NCBI GenBank assembly: GCA_036346225.1 | Contig: JARFIW010001487.1 | Span: 1-64,000 of the forward strand | DNA from: Platerodrilus igneus | Lineage: Eukaryota; Arthropoda; Insecta; Coleoptera; Lycidae | Direction: 5' to 3' | Length of the DNA: 64,000 bases | The notes under the pieces: generated by a model | What the model was told of the DNA's origin: nothing | The model's database searches: none | The model's input: only the letters and a program-made list of their open reading frames with translations | Translations under genes and position numbers: made by a program | Shown: positions 21,359 to 33,044 of the stretch, piece by piece | Position numbering within the stretch: position 1 is the first letter of the stretch | Layout of the letters: each line of letters opens with the position of its first letter

Positions 21359-22945
21359 TTACTTTTCTAAAGGAAGGGGAAGAATTTTATTCACGGGACG
21401 AACGAAGGTACCACGAGACGCTTTTACTGAAACAACACGAGTAACTCCGTTGCGACCGGGAAATAGCTTTTCGATACGGCCTAGCGGCCATGACAAAGGC
21501 GAGGTATTTATTCCTAGGAGAAAAACCATATGACCCACCTTCAAGTAGTTATCCAAGGAACGGTTCCACTTTGTCCGCTGCGTGAGTGTGAGTAAATATT
21601 CGTTCGACCACCGGCGCCAAAAAGATTGAGTGATTTGACATAAGCGTTGCCAACGTGAATGTAATTTGATACTCTTGGGAAGAGTGATTTCTGGACCCCC
21701 AATCAGAAAATGACCAGGGGTTAGGTAATCAGGGCTATCAGTAGCGTCCAAGGAGTAGAAAGCTAGAGGTCGGCTATTCAACACGGCTTCGATACGAGCA
21801 AATATAGTTGTGAGCTCCTCAAATGTGAGAGCCTGATGACCGATAGTTTTCAGTAATAAGGCTTTTGCGGATTTTACGCAAGTTTCCCAAATGCCACCAA
21901 AATTAGGTGCATATGGGGGGTTAAATTGCCACTTAACTTGAAGAACAGCCATTGCAGAAAATATTTCCTCATGATTTTGACGCAAAAATTCACTGACTTC
22001 CTTCAGCATGCGAGCGGAGCCAATAAAATTTTTGCCACAGTCTGAATAAATGGAATCAGGAGCGCCGCGACGAGAAACAAAACGATTAAAGGATGCCATA
22101 AAGGCGTTAGTAGAAAGTTCAGAAACCAGCTCTAAATGCACAGCTCTAGTGCACATGCAAACAAAGGCACATAGATAAGATTTTCGATTAGAAAAATTTC
22201 GATTTAACGAAGCTTTCGTTAAAAAGGGGCCAGCAAAATCAATTCCGACGTGAGCAAATGCGCGAGTTAATTGTACACAAGAAGGAGGCTGATCGGACAT
22301 TATTGGCTGAGGGGGCTTAGCGTTTAATCGAAAACAGGACAAACAATGGTAAATAGTTTGCCGAACTAAAGAGCGCAGACCAAAAATCCAATAAGTTCGG
22401 AGAATAAGAGAATGTGTCATAGAGGTGCCTGAATGTAACGATAAAAGGTGATAATGTTTGCAAATTAATTTAGATAAGTTCGCCCGTTTAGGCAATAATA
22501 GAGGATGCTTGCGTTTCAAGCGACCGCCCACCCTAAACAAGCCTTGGGAATCAATAAAGGGCGATAACTTTCTAAAAGAGAGAGGAAGATTCTTATTTTT
22601 TTCATATAATAATAATTCTGAAGTAAAAAACTGACGTTGAGTCAACTTTACACAAGTCATCAGACCATTTCGGAATTCGTCGCAGGAAATGGGGCCTAAC
22701 ATCTTTTCTCGGGGGTGGCGACAATTGTGAATAAACCGATTCACATATGCCATGCTGTATTGCAAATGAGATAAACAAGAGAATCGATCCATAAAATCAC
22801 AAAATTCATTTTGTTCTGTAGCAATAAGCGAGACAGGAATTTGTTTCAATTCGGGAACTTCCCCTATAGGAGGGAAAGAGCTGTTGAGGTTGATAAAATC
22901 GTAATTGAAATTGCACAAACCATGCCACCACAACTCGTTGTGCAA
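21359..22945 (-). CDS. pol: BEL pol: integrase and C-terminal domain
   Basis: A 528-codon frame. It opens in the tether after RNase H (HNELWWHGL), then the zinc-binding HHCC part (H-x-H near residues 165-175, CLSC near 212), then the core D-D-E: GIDFAGP (about 245), YSDCGKNF (about 313) and APNFGGIWE (about 352). A C-terminal BEL domain with TPGHFLIGGP, RWQRLCQITQSFWRRWSNEYL and WPLGRIEKLFPG ends the protein. This matches the usual end of BEL polyproteins, and the stop at 21359 lies 200 bp from the LTR. Intact in this part. Confidence 0.95.
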   Translation of the reverse strand: MHNELWWHGLCNFNYDFINLNSSFPPIGEVPELKQIPVSLIATEQNEFCDFMDRFSCLSHLQYSMAYVNRFIHNCRHPREKMLGPISCDEFRNGLMTCVKLTQRQFFTSELLLYEKNKNLPLSFRKLSPFIDSQGLFRVGGRLKRKHPLLLPKRANLSKLICKHYHLLSLHSGTSMTHSLILRTYWIFGLRSLVRQTIYHCLSCFRLNAKPPQPIMSDQPPSCVQLTRAFAHVGIDFAGPFLTKASLNRNFSNRKSYLCAFVCMCTRAVHLELVSELSTNAFMASFNRFVSRRGAPDSIYSDCGKNFIGSARMLKEVSEFLRQNHEEIFSAMAVLQVKWQFNPPYAPNFGGIWETCVKSAKALLLKTIGHQALTFEELTTIFARIEAVLNSRPLAFYSLDATDSPDYLTPGHFLIGGPEITLPKSIKLHSRWQRLCQITQSFWRRWSNEYLLTLTQRTKWNRSLDNYLKVGHMVFLLGINTSPLSWPLGRIEKLFPGRNGVTRVVSVKASRGTFVRPVNKILPLPLEK

Positions 22946-23542
22946 TAGTTAAAGTGGAGAACGACCTCTTGAAGCCACGTCTGCGGGATTATTTTTCCCG
23001 CAAATATGACGTCACTGAGAAATAGTAGTATATTCCAGAATTTGGCTAACTCGATTTCCAACAAATGGCTTGAGCAAATATGAGGAGTCTGTAGCCAGGT
23101 TAGTACTACTTGAGAATCAGAAAATAGTTTTGTTTCCAAAATTGGGTAAGAAAATTTATTTAAAGTAATTGAATGAATTAATTTCGCTAATAAAAGGGCA
23201 CCCGAAAGTTCTAAGCGGGGGATACTTAAAAATTTAGAGGAGCAACCTTGCTCTTAGCTTGAATTAGGTTGCAATTCACTGAATCACCACAAATTATATT
23301 TAAATAGACGCAAGCGCCGTAACCCCTTTCGCTCGCATCACAGAATCCTAACAATCTGTAGGTTCCCGTGAATGGAGACAAAAGACGAGGAATTTTTAGC
23401 TGCGATAATATTGTAATTTGGTTACAAAAATCTTGCCATTCAGAACACCAATTATGGTCGGGGACATCATCCCAACCTAATTGTTGTAACCAAAGCCGTT
23501 GTAACAGGTGTTTGACTATAAAAATTACCGGGGTTAACCAAC
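22864..23542 (-). pseudogene. pol: BEL pol: RNase H region, frameshifted
   Basis: The frame 22864-23139 has KLFSDSQVVLTWL, the late catalytic Asp block of BEL RNase H. Upstream, the RT-RNase H connection is readable in shifted frames around 23250-23540. It ends where the NPAD-type stretch would join the integrase frame. Several one-base shifts separate the pieces. Confidence 0.75.
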
Positions 23543-24777
23543 CTAACGGGTCGAATCGCGAGCCATATAAGAAAGTACGGCGCGTTTATTAAACGGGCCT
23601 TCAAAGGGAATTACGTTATAAGTGAATACGTCTAATAAAGGATTCCAAACTAAACCTAATATTTTTATACCGCTCACTTGATCAGAGAAAGTAATAAGAG
23701 TTTCTAATTCCGATTTTTCAAAATTTTGTAACAATTCCACGGCATTGCTTGACCATTTACGCAAATGAAATTGTCCGAGAGAGAGAAGCTTAATAAGTTC
23801 GTGCTGTAGCTGTCTCGCTTCTGTGACACTACAGGCACAAAAAATTACATCGTCCATGTATGTGTGATGCATAATAGCTTCGGAAGCCATAAGGTAAGAT
23901 TTACCTTCGTCAATTACTAATTGTTGAAGTACTCTTTGAGCCAGAAATGCGGAGGGCGCTAACCCATACGTGAGAGTTTTGAGTTCATATTCACAAATAT
24001 TTTCTTGAAAAGTAGATCGCCAAAAAATGTGCTGGAATTGACGATCCGAGGAACAAACCAGAATCTGACGGTACATCCTTTGGATGTCCGCACAAACAGC
24101 AATTTTGTGACAACGAAATGCGGATATTATTTCGGGTAGATTTCCTTGTAGTTTAGGGCCAGAATATAACCTGTCATTAAGAGAAATTCCTAATGAATCA
24201 GTAGCAGAACCATTGAAAACAACGCGTAGCTTCGTAGTGCTACTTGTTATTTTAGAAACTGCATGATGCGATAGTACATAATCGGAGGGGGTTTCGGCAA
24301 CGGACATGTGACCAAGATCAAAATATTCCTGCAAAAAGCCATTATAAGCATTTAGCTTTTCATGAGAGAGTAAAAGCAGCCTTTCTAAATTTAAATAGCA
24401 ATTATCAGCGGCCCGACGATTTTTACCAAGCGGTTCAATACTATGATTGAAAGGAAGAGCAACCGTGTAACGACCAGAACCGTCACGCGAGTGGGTTGCG
24501 AGAAAATGCGTCTCACAAAACACATCTTCTGGGGAGGTTTCCGTGGGAATTTTAATTTCTTCCAATTCCCAGAAATTTCTTATTTCTTTATCTATAAAAT
24601 CAGATTGAATGAAAAGTGAAGTAGCATTAACCGTAGGGTTAATACACGGAACTTGACCGAGCAGCACGTAACCAAACATGGTTTGAATCGCCAAAGGGCG
24701 GCCAGGAATAATAGCGGAATGTTCGGAAAACAGTACTTGGCACATATCTCGGCACCTAGAAGAATTTCTACGGGCAA
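23543..24777 (-). pseudogene. pol: BEL pol: reverse transcriptase
   Basis: The main frame 23543-24745 contains FGYVLLGQVP, YVLSHHAVSK, KLRVVFNGSA, CADIQRMYRQI (catalytic Asp), LTYGLAPSAFLAQRVL and the YMDD box (HHTYMDDVIF) near 23865. The upstream 24592-24777 frame supplies LLGAEICAKY, so a frame change lies near 24745. All RT catalytic aspartates are present. The end of the frame (MARDSTR) is a further frameshift into the connection domain. Confidence 0.9.
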
Positions 24778-25481
24778 GGATTGATGGAAACTTTATCAGC
24801 CATTTGCATATTTTTAAATTTATTATAAACAGAAATGGGCAATGAACTACCCGGTATATTTCCTGTTATTTTAGGAAATATTGAAGCCTTGAATTGAATT
24901 CTATTTTGAGAATATTTAGAATAGACTGTGCAACAAACAGTCCCCTTGGACTTTATTAAAGCGTCGGAAATTCCACTAACTTGGCGGGAATCCCTAGTAC
25001 GCTGAAGACCCAAACGATGAACACATGTACTCGTAATTGCGTTTATTTGAGATCCAGAATCAAAAACGCACCTTACGGGTTGTAAATCCTGGTTTATATC
25101 TAAAATAAGAGCCTGCACTGTTGCCAACAGCACAGTATAACTTTCATGAGAATTCGAAACATTACAAGCCGAAACTATTTCGGGTGCTCTTGCAGTAGAG
25201 GATTTTTCCGAATTATGCACCACCTCGTTGGGTAGGGGTTTATGCAACAAAGTATGGTGATATGAGGAATGGCAAACTTTACATTTACCTTCAGAATTGC
25301 AATCTCGAGTACGATTACCAAAGCATTTAAAGCACAAATTTAAAGTTTTAATAGTGGAATAACGATCGGCAATATTAAGTGCATGAAATGTCGAACAACC
25401 ATAAATTTTATGAGCTTCACCACAGCACGGGCATGAAACTCGGGCAGCTTTAGCCGTAGCGGCATTTTGCGAACTTTTCAT
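24768..25481 (-). CDS. pol: BEL nucleocapsid knuckles and aspartic protease
   Basis: The N-terminal part carries Cys/His knuckles: CPCCGEAH, then CFKCFGNRTRDC and CKVCHSSYHH. The protease has VFDSGSQINAI (D-S-G active site, about residue 148). The frame is in a different phase from gag, whose stop it overlaps, and ends at 24768 where the RT frame takes over after a shift. Confidence 0.85.
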   Translation of the reverse strand: MKSSQNAATAKAARVSCPCCGEAHKIYGCSTFHALNIADRYSTIKTLNLCFKCFGNRTRDCNSEGKCKVCHSSYHHTLLHKPLPNEVVHNSEKSSTARAPEIVSACNVSNSHESYTVLLATVQALILDINQDLQPVRCVFDSGSQINAITSTCVHRLGLQRTRDSRQVSGISDALIKSKGTVCCTVYSKYSQNRIQFKASIFPKITGNIPGSSLPISVYNKFKNMQMADKVSINPCP

Positions 25482-26401
25482 TAAGATGGACTGATTGAAG
25501 TTGGATTTGAAACGAGGATGCGCATTAGGTCTAGTAACCCTATCTTTTTTATATCGTCATAAAGCTCAGAGGTTTTGCTTTGCAACGATAAAAAATCGAA
25601 AAGCTGAGAACAAGTAGGAACTTCGGAACCTACTTTTGGATCAAAAGCATTTTGCGTTTTGAACTCAAGATTACGGTAACACAACGAAAATAGTATAAAG
25701 TCGGCCAAATCTTCGACTTTATCCGCCGCCTTCAATGTGTTAACAGCGTTAAAGTGAATATTGATGAAGTTTGAGAGAGATCCAGATGATTTAAATTGTA
25801 ATATTTTATTTAAATAATAGCTAATAATTCTACGGGGTGAGTTATAGCGTTCTTCTAGCTTATCAAAAGCTTGTTGGTACAAATCAGCCTCAAGGGCTAG
25901 ATCCGAAATTAGGGCGAGAGCTTCACCCTTAAGATAGCTACGCAAATAGTGATACTTACGAATTAGCGGGATTTGGTCGTTTTCATGAACCAGACTCATG
26001 TAAAGCGAAATGAAATTTTGCCAGTTTTCTACACATCCATCAAAGGGGGTTATACTTAGAGGTGTTAAATAACTTACAGAAGTTTGAGAGAGATTAGTTG
26101 AAGTATCATCAACCGATTTTGATGCATTTTGTTTGATATCTAAATACCGCGTACGAATAACGTCTAACAGATTGTCAAACGAAGAACTTTGAGTTTTAAT
26201 CTCATCCTTTTCGTCAACAACCGAATTATAGGTTAAAATTTTATCGTAGACAACATCTAGTTGTCGTTCAATACTTTGCATACGTAGATATCTCGCTTCT
26301 ACGGCAGCTAAACGGGTTGCGGTACGAACATAATAGGCAATTTCGGTTAAGCGCGCGAAATAGTCTTCAAGTTTTTTCTTTAAGATATCACCTTCCGCCA
26401 T
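25481..26401 (-). CDS. gag: BEL gag
   Basis: The start is placed at the ATG at 26401 (MAEGDILKKKLEDYF) because the upstream extension is LTR-leader sequence. Contents are a coiled-coil-like N-terminus, then the capsid-like domain typical of insect BEL Gag (LTPLSITPFDGCVENWQNFISLY, YHYLRSYLKGEAL, ERYNSPRRII). The knuckles follow in another frame. Length and order fit the family. Confidence 0.9.
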   Translation of the reverse strand: MAEGDILKKKLEDYFARLTEIAYYVRTATRLAAVEARYLRMQSIERQLDVVYDKILTYNSVVDEKDEIKTQSSSFDNLLDVIRTRYLDIKQNASKSVDDTSTNLSQTSVSYLTPLSITPFDGCVENWQNFISLYMSLVHENDQIPLIRKYHYLRSYLKGEALALISDLALEADLYQQAFDKLEERYNSPRRIISYYLNKILQFKSSGSLSNFINIHFNAVNTLKAADKVEDLADFILFSLCYRNLEFKTQNAFDPKVGSEVPTCSQLFDFLSLQSKTSELYDDIKKIGLLDLMRILVSNPTSISPS

Positions 26402-26755
26402 AATTAGGAACTTTATGAATAAATTAACAATAGTTAAGTAAACTAACGTACGTATTAAAGGACGGTTTGTTTGTAAACAAACAAATTCTGAATGGAATGC
26501 AATGATCTTGATATTGGAATATGGTAACAATTATCTAATTGCAATGAACTTGAACTCGAAAGAATGCACGTGCGATTTAACAACAAATTGAAACGTACAG
26601 ATAACATTTCAAATCGTTTCTATTATCAAGTACTAAATTATATACGAATTTGTAAATTAATAAAGACCTACGTTTGAATGTCTTTGAATCGATGAGGCGA
26701 GAAAGAGAGAACGATATAAACGTAGTTCTATATCTGGCTCGAAGGACCAAATTTT

Positions 26756-27172
26756 TGTTATCGAATACCCGTTCTCCGTAACGGGATACAAATAGAACCA
26801 CCTCGAGTGCAAAAGGCCGTAAACAAGGGGTTCCGAGATAGAGCGTGGACTGTAATTATTAAGGGGTGAGGGTGAGAACAGTTTATAGGAGTAGAATCAT
26901 ACAAAGGCATAAAAACACTTACTGAAAGTTCCTTGGGCACTTGAGAGGCACTAGACACTGTAACTACCGCTTTTGGCCAAGGGTTGAAGGAAAGGAGGGA
27001 TACAGGAAAGGAAGAGTCCAATGCCGGATTAGAAGATAAGAGCAGACTTATTTTTACTAGTTGTGGCTATCACAAGACTTGACGATCGACTCACATTAAC
27101 TAGCGCAAACCATTCGGATCCGCTCGCGCGAGAGAGGGAATGCCCCGAACGGGGACAGATATGACGCGTACA
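26756..27172 (-). repeat. BEL LTR (5' copy)
   Basis: TGTTATCG...CGTACA, 417 bp. It is followed inward (minus strand) by the primer-binding site. Confidence 0.95.
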
Positions 27173-27569
27173 TTGCATTATCAGTTCTATGAGAGCTGTC
27201 TTCTTCAGCTTTGACGCGCGGTCGTTTCTGGTTGTTCTTCTTCTTCGTGTTCACTAAAAAAAAGATTCAAATGAATATTAGATCAAGTAAATGCATTAAG
27301 AAAATTAAATCTATATATCAAGCTAACGAATACATACTCTGTATTGGTGTCATCAGGTCGTACGTTGCAATTGGTGGATCTGCTCACGACGTCAACGATT
27401 TTTTTCTCCAGTACTTAATTTGGATTGATTATAAACTAGTCAATAATATTTAACCCAATCACTATCATTATTCTTTCCTGACAAGGACAATTTAAAAAAA
27501 AAAGGTTTTCATTTTTGATTTTTCTATAGAACCTCAACTGCAACTTGGCAATAAAGATTGAACGATTAT

Positions 27570-27600
<31 letters not shown>

Positions 27601-28125
27601 CTTGAGTATATAAGGATATTAAACAACAAGAACAGCAGAAAATTCAACTCATGTAAGCAAGAATTTAATGCTAAGGTATTGTCTAGATAGCAATTGTAGA
27701 AATACGAAATCTATAGAAAATTTAATAAAGCCAGTCATGTATAAATTTTTTTAATGCTGACATCCACAGAAAAATAAAAAGCGAGAAATTTAATGCTAAC
27801 ATCAGCAGAATAATAAATAAATCCACTTAGTCAGCATTAATGGAAGGCCGGTCTGGCTTCCAAACGGTGCACGCGTATATACCATATTTTAAAATTAAAG
27901 TTGTCAATTGCAAAACAAAAAAAATTAAATTTTACTAGAAATCATTTGAAATATTTACTTTTTTTCAGTACAACTGAAAGAACTTGACTTTTATACATTT
28001 TTAAATCGATATTATAGACTTTTTTTTCTATACTGTTGGTAAAATCTACGCGAAGTATTTATATTAAATAATAAACTGACCTGTTAGAAAAAATTAAAAA
28101 TTTGCACTGTTTTCTGAAAAAATTC
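27173..28125 (+). repeat. Left inverted arm, inner part
   Basis: Reverse complement of about 35565-36513. It includes a (CA)n run at 27571-27597. No gene of note; a 27211-27453 frame is open but not conserved in the right arm. Confidence 0.9.
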
Positions 28126-29026
28126 AGCTCTGTAATCTATTCTAATGAATAAAACAGTATGTAAGCGAATATAATTAAATCGCAGCAGAAATAATGAATT
28201 AGATTCATTGTCTGAAAAAGAAATTGCAATAAAGGCGCATAATAAAATACCTAAATTATATTAATTTCGTTTTAGATTACTGCTAGCATAATCTATTTTT
28301 CAATAAAACTTTACAAAAATTGACTTTATATGCATATATATATATATATATATATAGGTATATAGTATTTGTGTGTGTGTGTGCGTGTGTGTGTGTGTGT
28401 TTACGCGATTCATGTTGAATAAGAAATTCTTTAATTCTATCAAGGTACTGCAAAATGTTTTTTTTAATACTGGGTTTTTAAAAAAACCATGAGTGCGTGT
28501 AAATTATTATACTTTTCTTTAGATTAATTTTGTTTAAAATAATGCAATGCAAATACACTTAACTAGTAATATATATAGAATAAGTTTTAGATTACCGCTG
28601 ACATAATTTATATGCATATATAGGTAATTGTGTGTTTACACGATTCATGCAGCATAAGAAATTCTTTAATACTGGGTTTTTAAAAAAACCATGAATGCGT
28701 GTAAATTATTAAACAACATTGACGGTTTAATCTGAGAGATTTTTTCAAATTTGCTTTACTTTTTATTAAAATTTTTTGTATGTAACCATAAAAAATAGCG
28801 CTGTAATGATAGTGTATTTTCTGTACACACAGCATAAATTAAAGGTCGTATAAAGAAACATTTGATTACTATACTGCAAGCAAGCAAATTTTTTTCAGTA
28901 AACGCAGCTGAATGAAAAATGATGCTGTATGCTAATTCTCTTTACAGTTGTTTTTGCTTTCGTCGGATGATTTTTTTGGTATAAATAGTAAAATAAAGCT
29001 GTACATATATTAAGTAGTGTATTGAT
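28126..29026. other. Non-coding spacer with direct repeats and microsatellites
   Basis: (TA)n at 28333-28356 and (GT)n at 28370-28400. A direct repeat (about 28405-28510 and 28629-28715) shares TAATACTGGGTTTTTAAA and AACCATGA. The segment near 28870-28915 is inversely similar to 33820-33850, so the inverted symmetry may once have extended further inward. Confidence 0.65.
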
Positions 29027-29785
29027 TTGTATAGATTCATGAATTCTGAAACCGTGGCCGAGATTAGTAGCGCTATTTTGAAAGTAACTGTGAAATGCGT
29101 GAATCTAACCAGATCAGTCGGTGAAATAACGAAACACATTATAATTATCAAAGCAAATATTAGTATATTGAAGCTTGCTATTAGAAATAAGGTATACGAA
29201 AACAATCGTCATGAAAATCCTAGTAGGCTGGAATCTAATTTGGCACATCTTAAAAGTTACCTTGTACGATTGAGGCACTTGAAACGCTCTTTGGAATATT
29301 AAGGTAAAGGTATTGATGCAACGCTTTCTAGAGGTCATATTCGAAAAAATCTGATTTGGCATGATGTACAATCATGTTTTGGAAGTCGAATAATTACGGG
29401 ACTTATTACCAATTTAAGGTATAGAGATCATCTAGTGTTCTTAGACAAGGCGTTCGCTAGTTTTAAACGCAAGATTGTTGCTTGCTTAAAACAGTCAATG
29501 TTGAAAGTTAATGTAATATTTGCAGCTAACTTTGTTAAGCCTACAACTGGCGAAATAGATTTAAAGACGTTTCCTACTGCAAATCGTCACATCGATATAA
29601 ATACCAATCTCAAGCGGTGGTATAAGGAGAACGTATTAGACAAGATTTCGAAGCGATTAGAAGAATTTAGCGAAAAGGATTCGGGTTGGGCAATTCAAGA
29701 AGATTTACACTTGAAGGTAAATATAAACAATTATGATCCACTTAAAGGAGGGTGTTCAACGTTTGTTCCGGTTCCAGACCTATAA
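29027..29785 (+). pseudogene. Polinton PolB-N-like gene with one in-frame stop
   Basis: Two open parts in the same frame (29027-29302 and 29303-29785) are separated only by TAA at 29300-29302. The first part is helical and basic (SSAILKVTVKCVNL, HLKSYLVRLRHLKR). The second contains FLDKAFASFKRKIVACLKQS, then SGWAIQEDLHLKVNINNY and PLKGGCSTFVPVPDL. The SGW...LKVNINNYDPLKGG...PVPDL block is the one that precedes the polymerase proper in invertebrate Polinton/adintovirus-like proteins, but here the gene ends directly after it. The matching block of another element is at 5840-5900. Likely role: N-terminal part of PolB or a separate DNA-binding protein. Confidence 0.6.
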
Positions 29786-29910
29786 ACAATACCACAATGT
29801 TTCTTGATTTTATATTAAAAGTTCCTTTCAAAGCAAGTGGAGCCCACGACATTCAAACATAGAAGTATTTATTAATTGTATTTAATAAATCCTGATTAGA
29901 AAAAAGTATT

Positions 29911-30813
29911 ATGACAGTTGCTCAATCAAAATTGAAAGAGGATATAGTAAATGAACTTCATAAACCAGCAAGAATAAATTTCAAGAGACGCAAAGTGATA
30001 ATAAAAGATTTAAATGACCTTCTTCAGACCGATTTGATTGAAATGCTACCATATTCGCAAACAAACAAAGGATTTAAATACATTTTAATAGTTATTGATT
30101 GTTTCTCCAAATGCGTATGGGCTGTACCACTTAAAAGTAAAACGGGTATTGATGTTACTGCTGCAATGAAAACAATTTTAAATAAATTTAAAAATCCACC
30201 AAGAAATTTGCAGTCTGATTTTGGTAAAGAATATTATAACAAACACTTTCAATCCTTAATGCAGACATATGGCATAAACCATTATAGTGTTTTTTCTACA
30301 AAGAAAGCATGCATTGTGGAACGTGTAATTAGAACTTTAAAGGGAAAAATGTGGCGCTTGTTTAACCTAAACGGTCCTTACAATTGGATAAAAAATTTAA
30401 GCGATATTGTGAAACAATACAACAATACAGTTCACAATACTATTGGAGTCAAACCTGTAAAAGTTGATAAATCAAATGAAAAAACTATTCTTAAATCATT
30501 ATTTGCCCACATCAAACTTGCAACCAAAATACCAAAATATTCAATTAAAGACAGTGTGAGGATTAGTAAACACGGGGATGCATTTACGAAAGGTTACACG
30601 CCAAACTGGTCAAATGAAATTTTTAAGATTAAAAAGGTAAACGTAACCAATCCGACAACATATATATTAGAAGATCAAGACGAGAAAGAAATCAAAGGTG
30701 CATTTTATGAAATGGAGTTGCAAAAGGTTAAACATCCAAGAATTTATCTGGAAGAAAAAGTCCTAAGAAAGAGTAGAAATAAGGTCTTTGTAAAATTGGT
30801 TAGGCTTCTCTAA
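29911..30813 (+). CDS. Polinton-type retroviral-like integrase
   Basis: A 300-codon uninterrupted frame. The D-D-E core is complete: LIVIDCFSKCVWAVPL (first Asp), NLQSDFGKEYYN (second Asp) and IVERVIRTLKGKMWR (Glu). A C-terminal chromo-like segment has YTPNWSNEIFKIKKV and TYILEDQDEKEIKGAFYEMEL, as in Polinton integrases. It would cut and join the terminal inverted repeats into target DNA. It lies 125 bp downstream of the PolB-N-like gene on the same strand. This is the best preserved gene of the element. Confidence 0.93.
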   Translation: MTVAQSKLKEDIVNELHKPARINFKRRKVIIKDLNDLLQTDLIEMLPYSQTNKGFKYILIVIDCFSKCVWAVPLKSKTGIDVTAAMKTILNKFKNPPRNLQSDFGKEYYNKHFQSLMQTYGINHYSVFSTKKACIVERVIRTLKGKMWRLFNLNGPYNWIKNLSDIVKQYNNTVHNTIGVKPVKVDKSNEKTILKSLFAHIKLATKIPKYSIKDSVRISKHGDAFTKGYTPNWSNEIFKIKKVNVTNPTTYILEDQDEKEIKGAFYEMELQKVKHPRIYLEEKVLRKSRNKVFVKLVRLL

Positions 30814-30869
30814 GGTACACAATAGCTGGATCGATAAAAATAATGTTTGCTAGAAGTTGTTATAATAAT

Positions 30870-31330
30870 AGTTAATAAGGCTAACATTGTAAAATTATAT
30901 TAAAATAAATAATACAGACAAAATCTTTCTATTGTTTTTTATTATTATAAAGCCATTCTTTTAATAAAAAGGAATTTTGTAAGGCTAACATTGCAAAATT
31001 ATATTAAAATAAATAATACAGTCAAAATCTTTCGATTGTTTTTTATTATTATCTAACCATTCTTTTAATAAAAAGGTATTTTGTTCAGCTCATTTCAGAT
31101 TATTATTGCTGTGTCTACAACAAGGGATGTTATATTTTAAATGATTGTTGATTTTTAACTCCGATAGCTTATGACAACCTAGTGCAAGCATATTAGTTAC
31201 AACGTTTTGCATTATATGTATTTCAATCAATTTCTTCTTTTCTAAACCCTTCACAAATACTTTTTCACCGGGTCGGATAATTTGCTTCAAATAAAGCGCT
31301 ATATATGATAACACCATTCCAGCCGTTGTT
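30870..31330 (-). pseudogene. Internal copies of the arm ORF 2 end
   Basis: The frame 31090-31317 (75 codons) carries VFVKGLEKKKLIE, MLALGCHKLSELKINN and CCRHSNNN, nearly the C-terminal half of the arm protein, and a further partial tail lies at about 30900-31000. It is placed between integrase and capsid, facing them. The presence of this module in both arms and in the core means at least five copies in one element. Confidence 0.7.
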
Positions 31331-31393
31331 TCTACAATCGTTAGGACTGCATTTATTTAATTAAAAAGTAGAATAAATAGTGAAATACTGAAC

Positions 31394-32584
31394 GTGCGTG
31401 AAAAAGTTTACTTCGACAATGCAATTGTTAATAATGAAAAACATACTCATCAACCTTATGCTAACACATCTTTAAACAATAATGATGAAATTCAAATCCC
31501 TATACAACAACAAGATGTATACACCTTACCATCGAAGAGTATGCTGTACATAGAAGGCAAATTAATTAGAACAGATGGAACGCCGTCTCAGGCAGCAAAG
31601 TTTGTAAATAATGGGATTTTGTTGCTTTTTGATGAAATTAGATATGAGATTGGTGGTGTTATTGTAGATCGTGTTCAGAATCCTGGATTAACGTCTACAA
31701 TGAAGGGATATGTCTCATATAATAGCAATCAAAGTAAACATTTACAAAACGCTGGGTGGTTTCCTATGGATGATTCGCAAATAGTTGATGTCAATGGGAA
31801 TTTTAATGTTGCAATAAACCTTTCAATGGTTCTCGGATTATGTGAAGATTTTAAAAAAATTATTTTAAACCTTCGTCATGAGTTAGTTTTAACACGTTCT
31901 AGTGTTGATACTAATGCTATAGTTAATCCTACACCCGATGAAGAAATATGTTCTTTTAAACAAAGTTTTATGGCAAAATGCCGCATGTAGCCGTTGATGA
32001 TACTCAACGAATTAATTTAATAGAATGCGTTGCACAAAATCAGGATTTGCATATTCCGTTTAGAGGATGGGAGTTGCATGAATATCAACTTCTACAAGAA
32101 ACGCAACGTCATACATGGAACATTAAAACAACAACACAATTAGAAAAACCAAGATTTGTGATTGTTGGTTTCAAACCAACCGAAAAATAGATACATGAGC
32201 AACTACAGTCGTTTTGATCATTGCTATTTAACCAACATGAAACTATATTTAAATTCAGAAATTTTCCCGTACGATAACTTAAATTTGAAGTTCGAGAATA
32301 AACAGACAGCGTTGTTATATGAGATGTATGCTCAGTTTCAGCAATCATACTACGAAAAGGAAAATGAACCACTTTTTAATCCTGAAGATTTACGAAGTAT
32401 TGCACCATTAGTAGTCATAGATTGTTCTAGACAAAACGAAGCGTTAAAATCTGGTATTCTCGATATTAGATTAGAATTTGAAACTAGCAAAAACGTTTTG
32501 CCAAATACATCTTGTCATTGCCTTATACTTCATGATAAGATAGTCAAATACAATCCACTCTCAAACAGCATAAGAATATTATAA
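31394..32584 (+). pseudogene. Double-jelly-roll-type major capsid gene, frameshifted twice
   Basis: Three frames abut: 31394-31990, 31978-32190 and 32162-32584. Together they span about 390 codons. Visible blocks are QDVYTLPSKSMLYIEG, LLFDEIRYEIGGVIVD, the LSMVLGLCEDFKKIILNL and HELVLTRS region, WELHEYQLL, then MKLYLNSEIFPYDNLNL and CHCLILHDKIVKYNP at the end. This pattern is that of the insect double-jelly-roll-domain proteins linked to Polinton-like elements. The first shift is at an A-run near 31975. It would form the shell of a virion-like particle. The family call rests on recognition, not a search. Confidence 0.65.
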
Positions 32585-33044
32585 TTACTTTATTATTATT
32601 ATTACTGTACCTTTACAAATTATGAAAAAACAATAAATCATTTGGAAATCACAGTCTATTTACTAATATTTTACATGTTTTTACAATATCTTTTACATGT
32701 TTGAATTATTAAGTGATTTAGTGAACAGCCATAAACATTGACAATTTTAAATAAAAGTGTTGTTATACATTTCTCAAATAAACTAACTGGTATGTTATTA
32801 ACAAACTGGATTTTTTTTTAACAGAACGGTTACTACTACAATTTTTTCTCTACAATACTTTTATGCTAATATAGTTCAACTCGGGTAGATTGAAAGGTAT
32901 CCTATTTTTGGATACATCCAAAACGAAAAACGGCGTACTTGTGCAGGTATAAACATAACACTGAAGTTTTTATAACTAAAAAATATTATATGTTAATCGA
33001 GACAAAATAAATTGCATTCTTTATTTGAGTCAGTGGTTGAACCT
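32585..33044. other. Non-coding gap between convergent genes
   Basis: AT-rich, with AATAAA at 32633-32638 suitable for capsid transcript polyadenylation. No frame. Confidence 0.5.

Larger units (their letters stand above)
20741..27172 (-). mobile_element. BEL/Pao LTR retrotransposon
   Basis: Two LTRs (20741-21158 and 26756-27172), about 97 percent alike by eye, flank a minus-strand gag-pol with BEL-type domains. The target duplication TTGCA (5 bp) lies at 20736-20740 and 27173-27177. A primer-binding site TGGTCCTTCGAGCC (minus strand) lies just inside the right LTR, and a purine tract lies inside the left one. The uninterrupted target is preserved in the opposite Polinton arm at 36490-36513. 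Confidence 0.95.
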
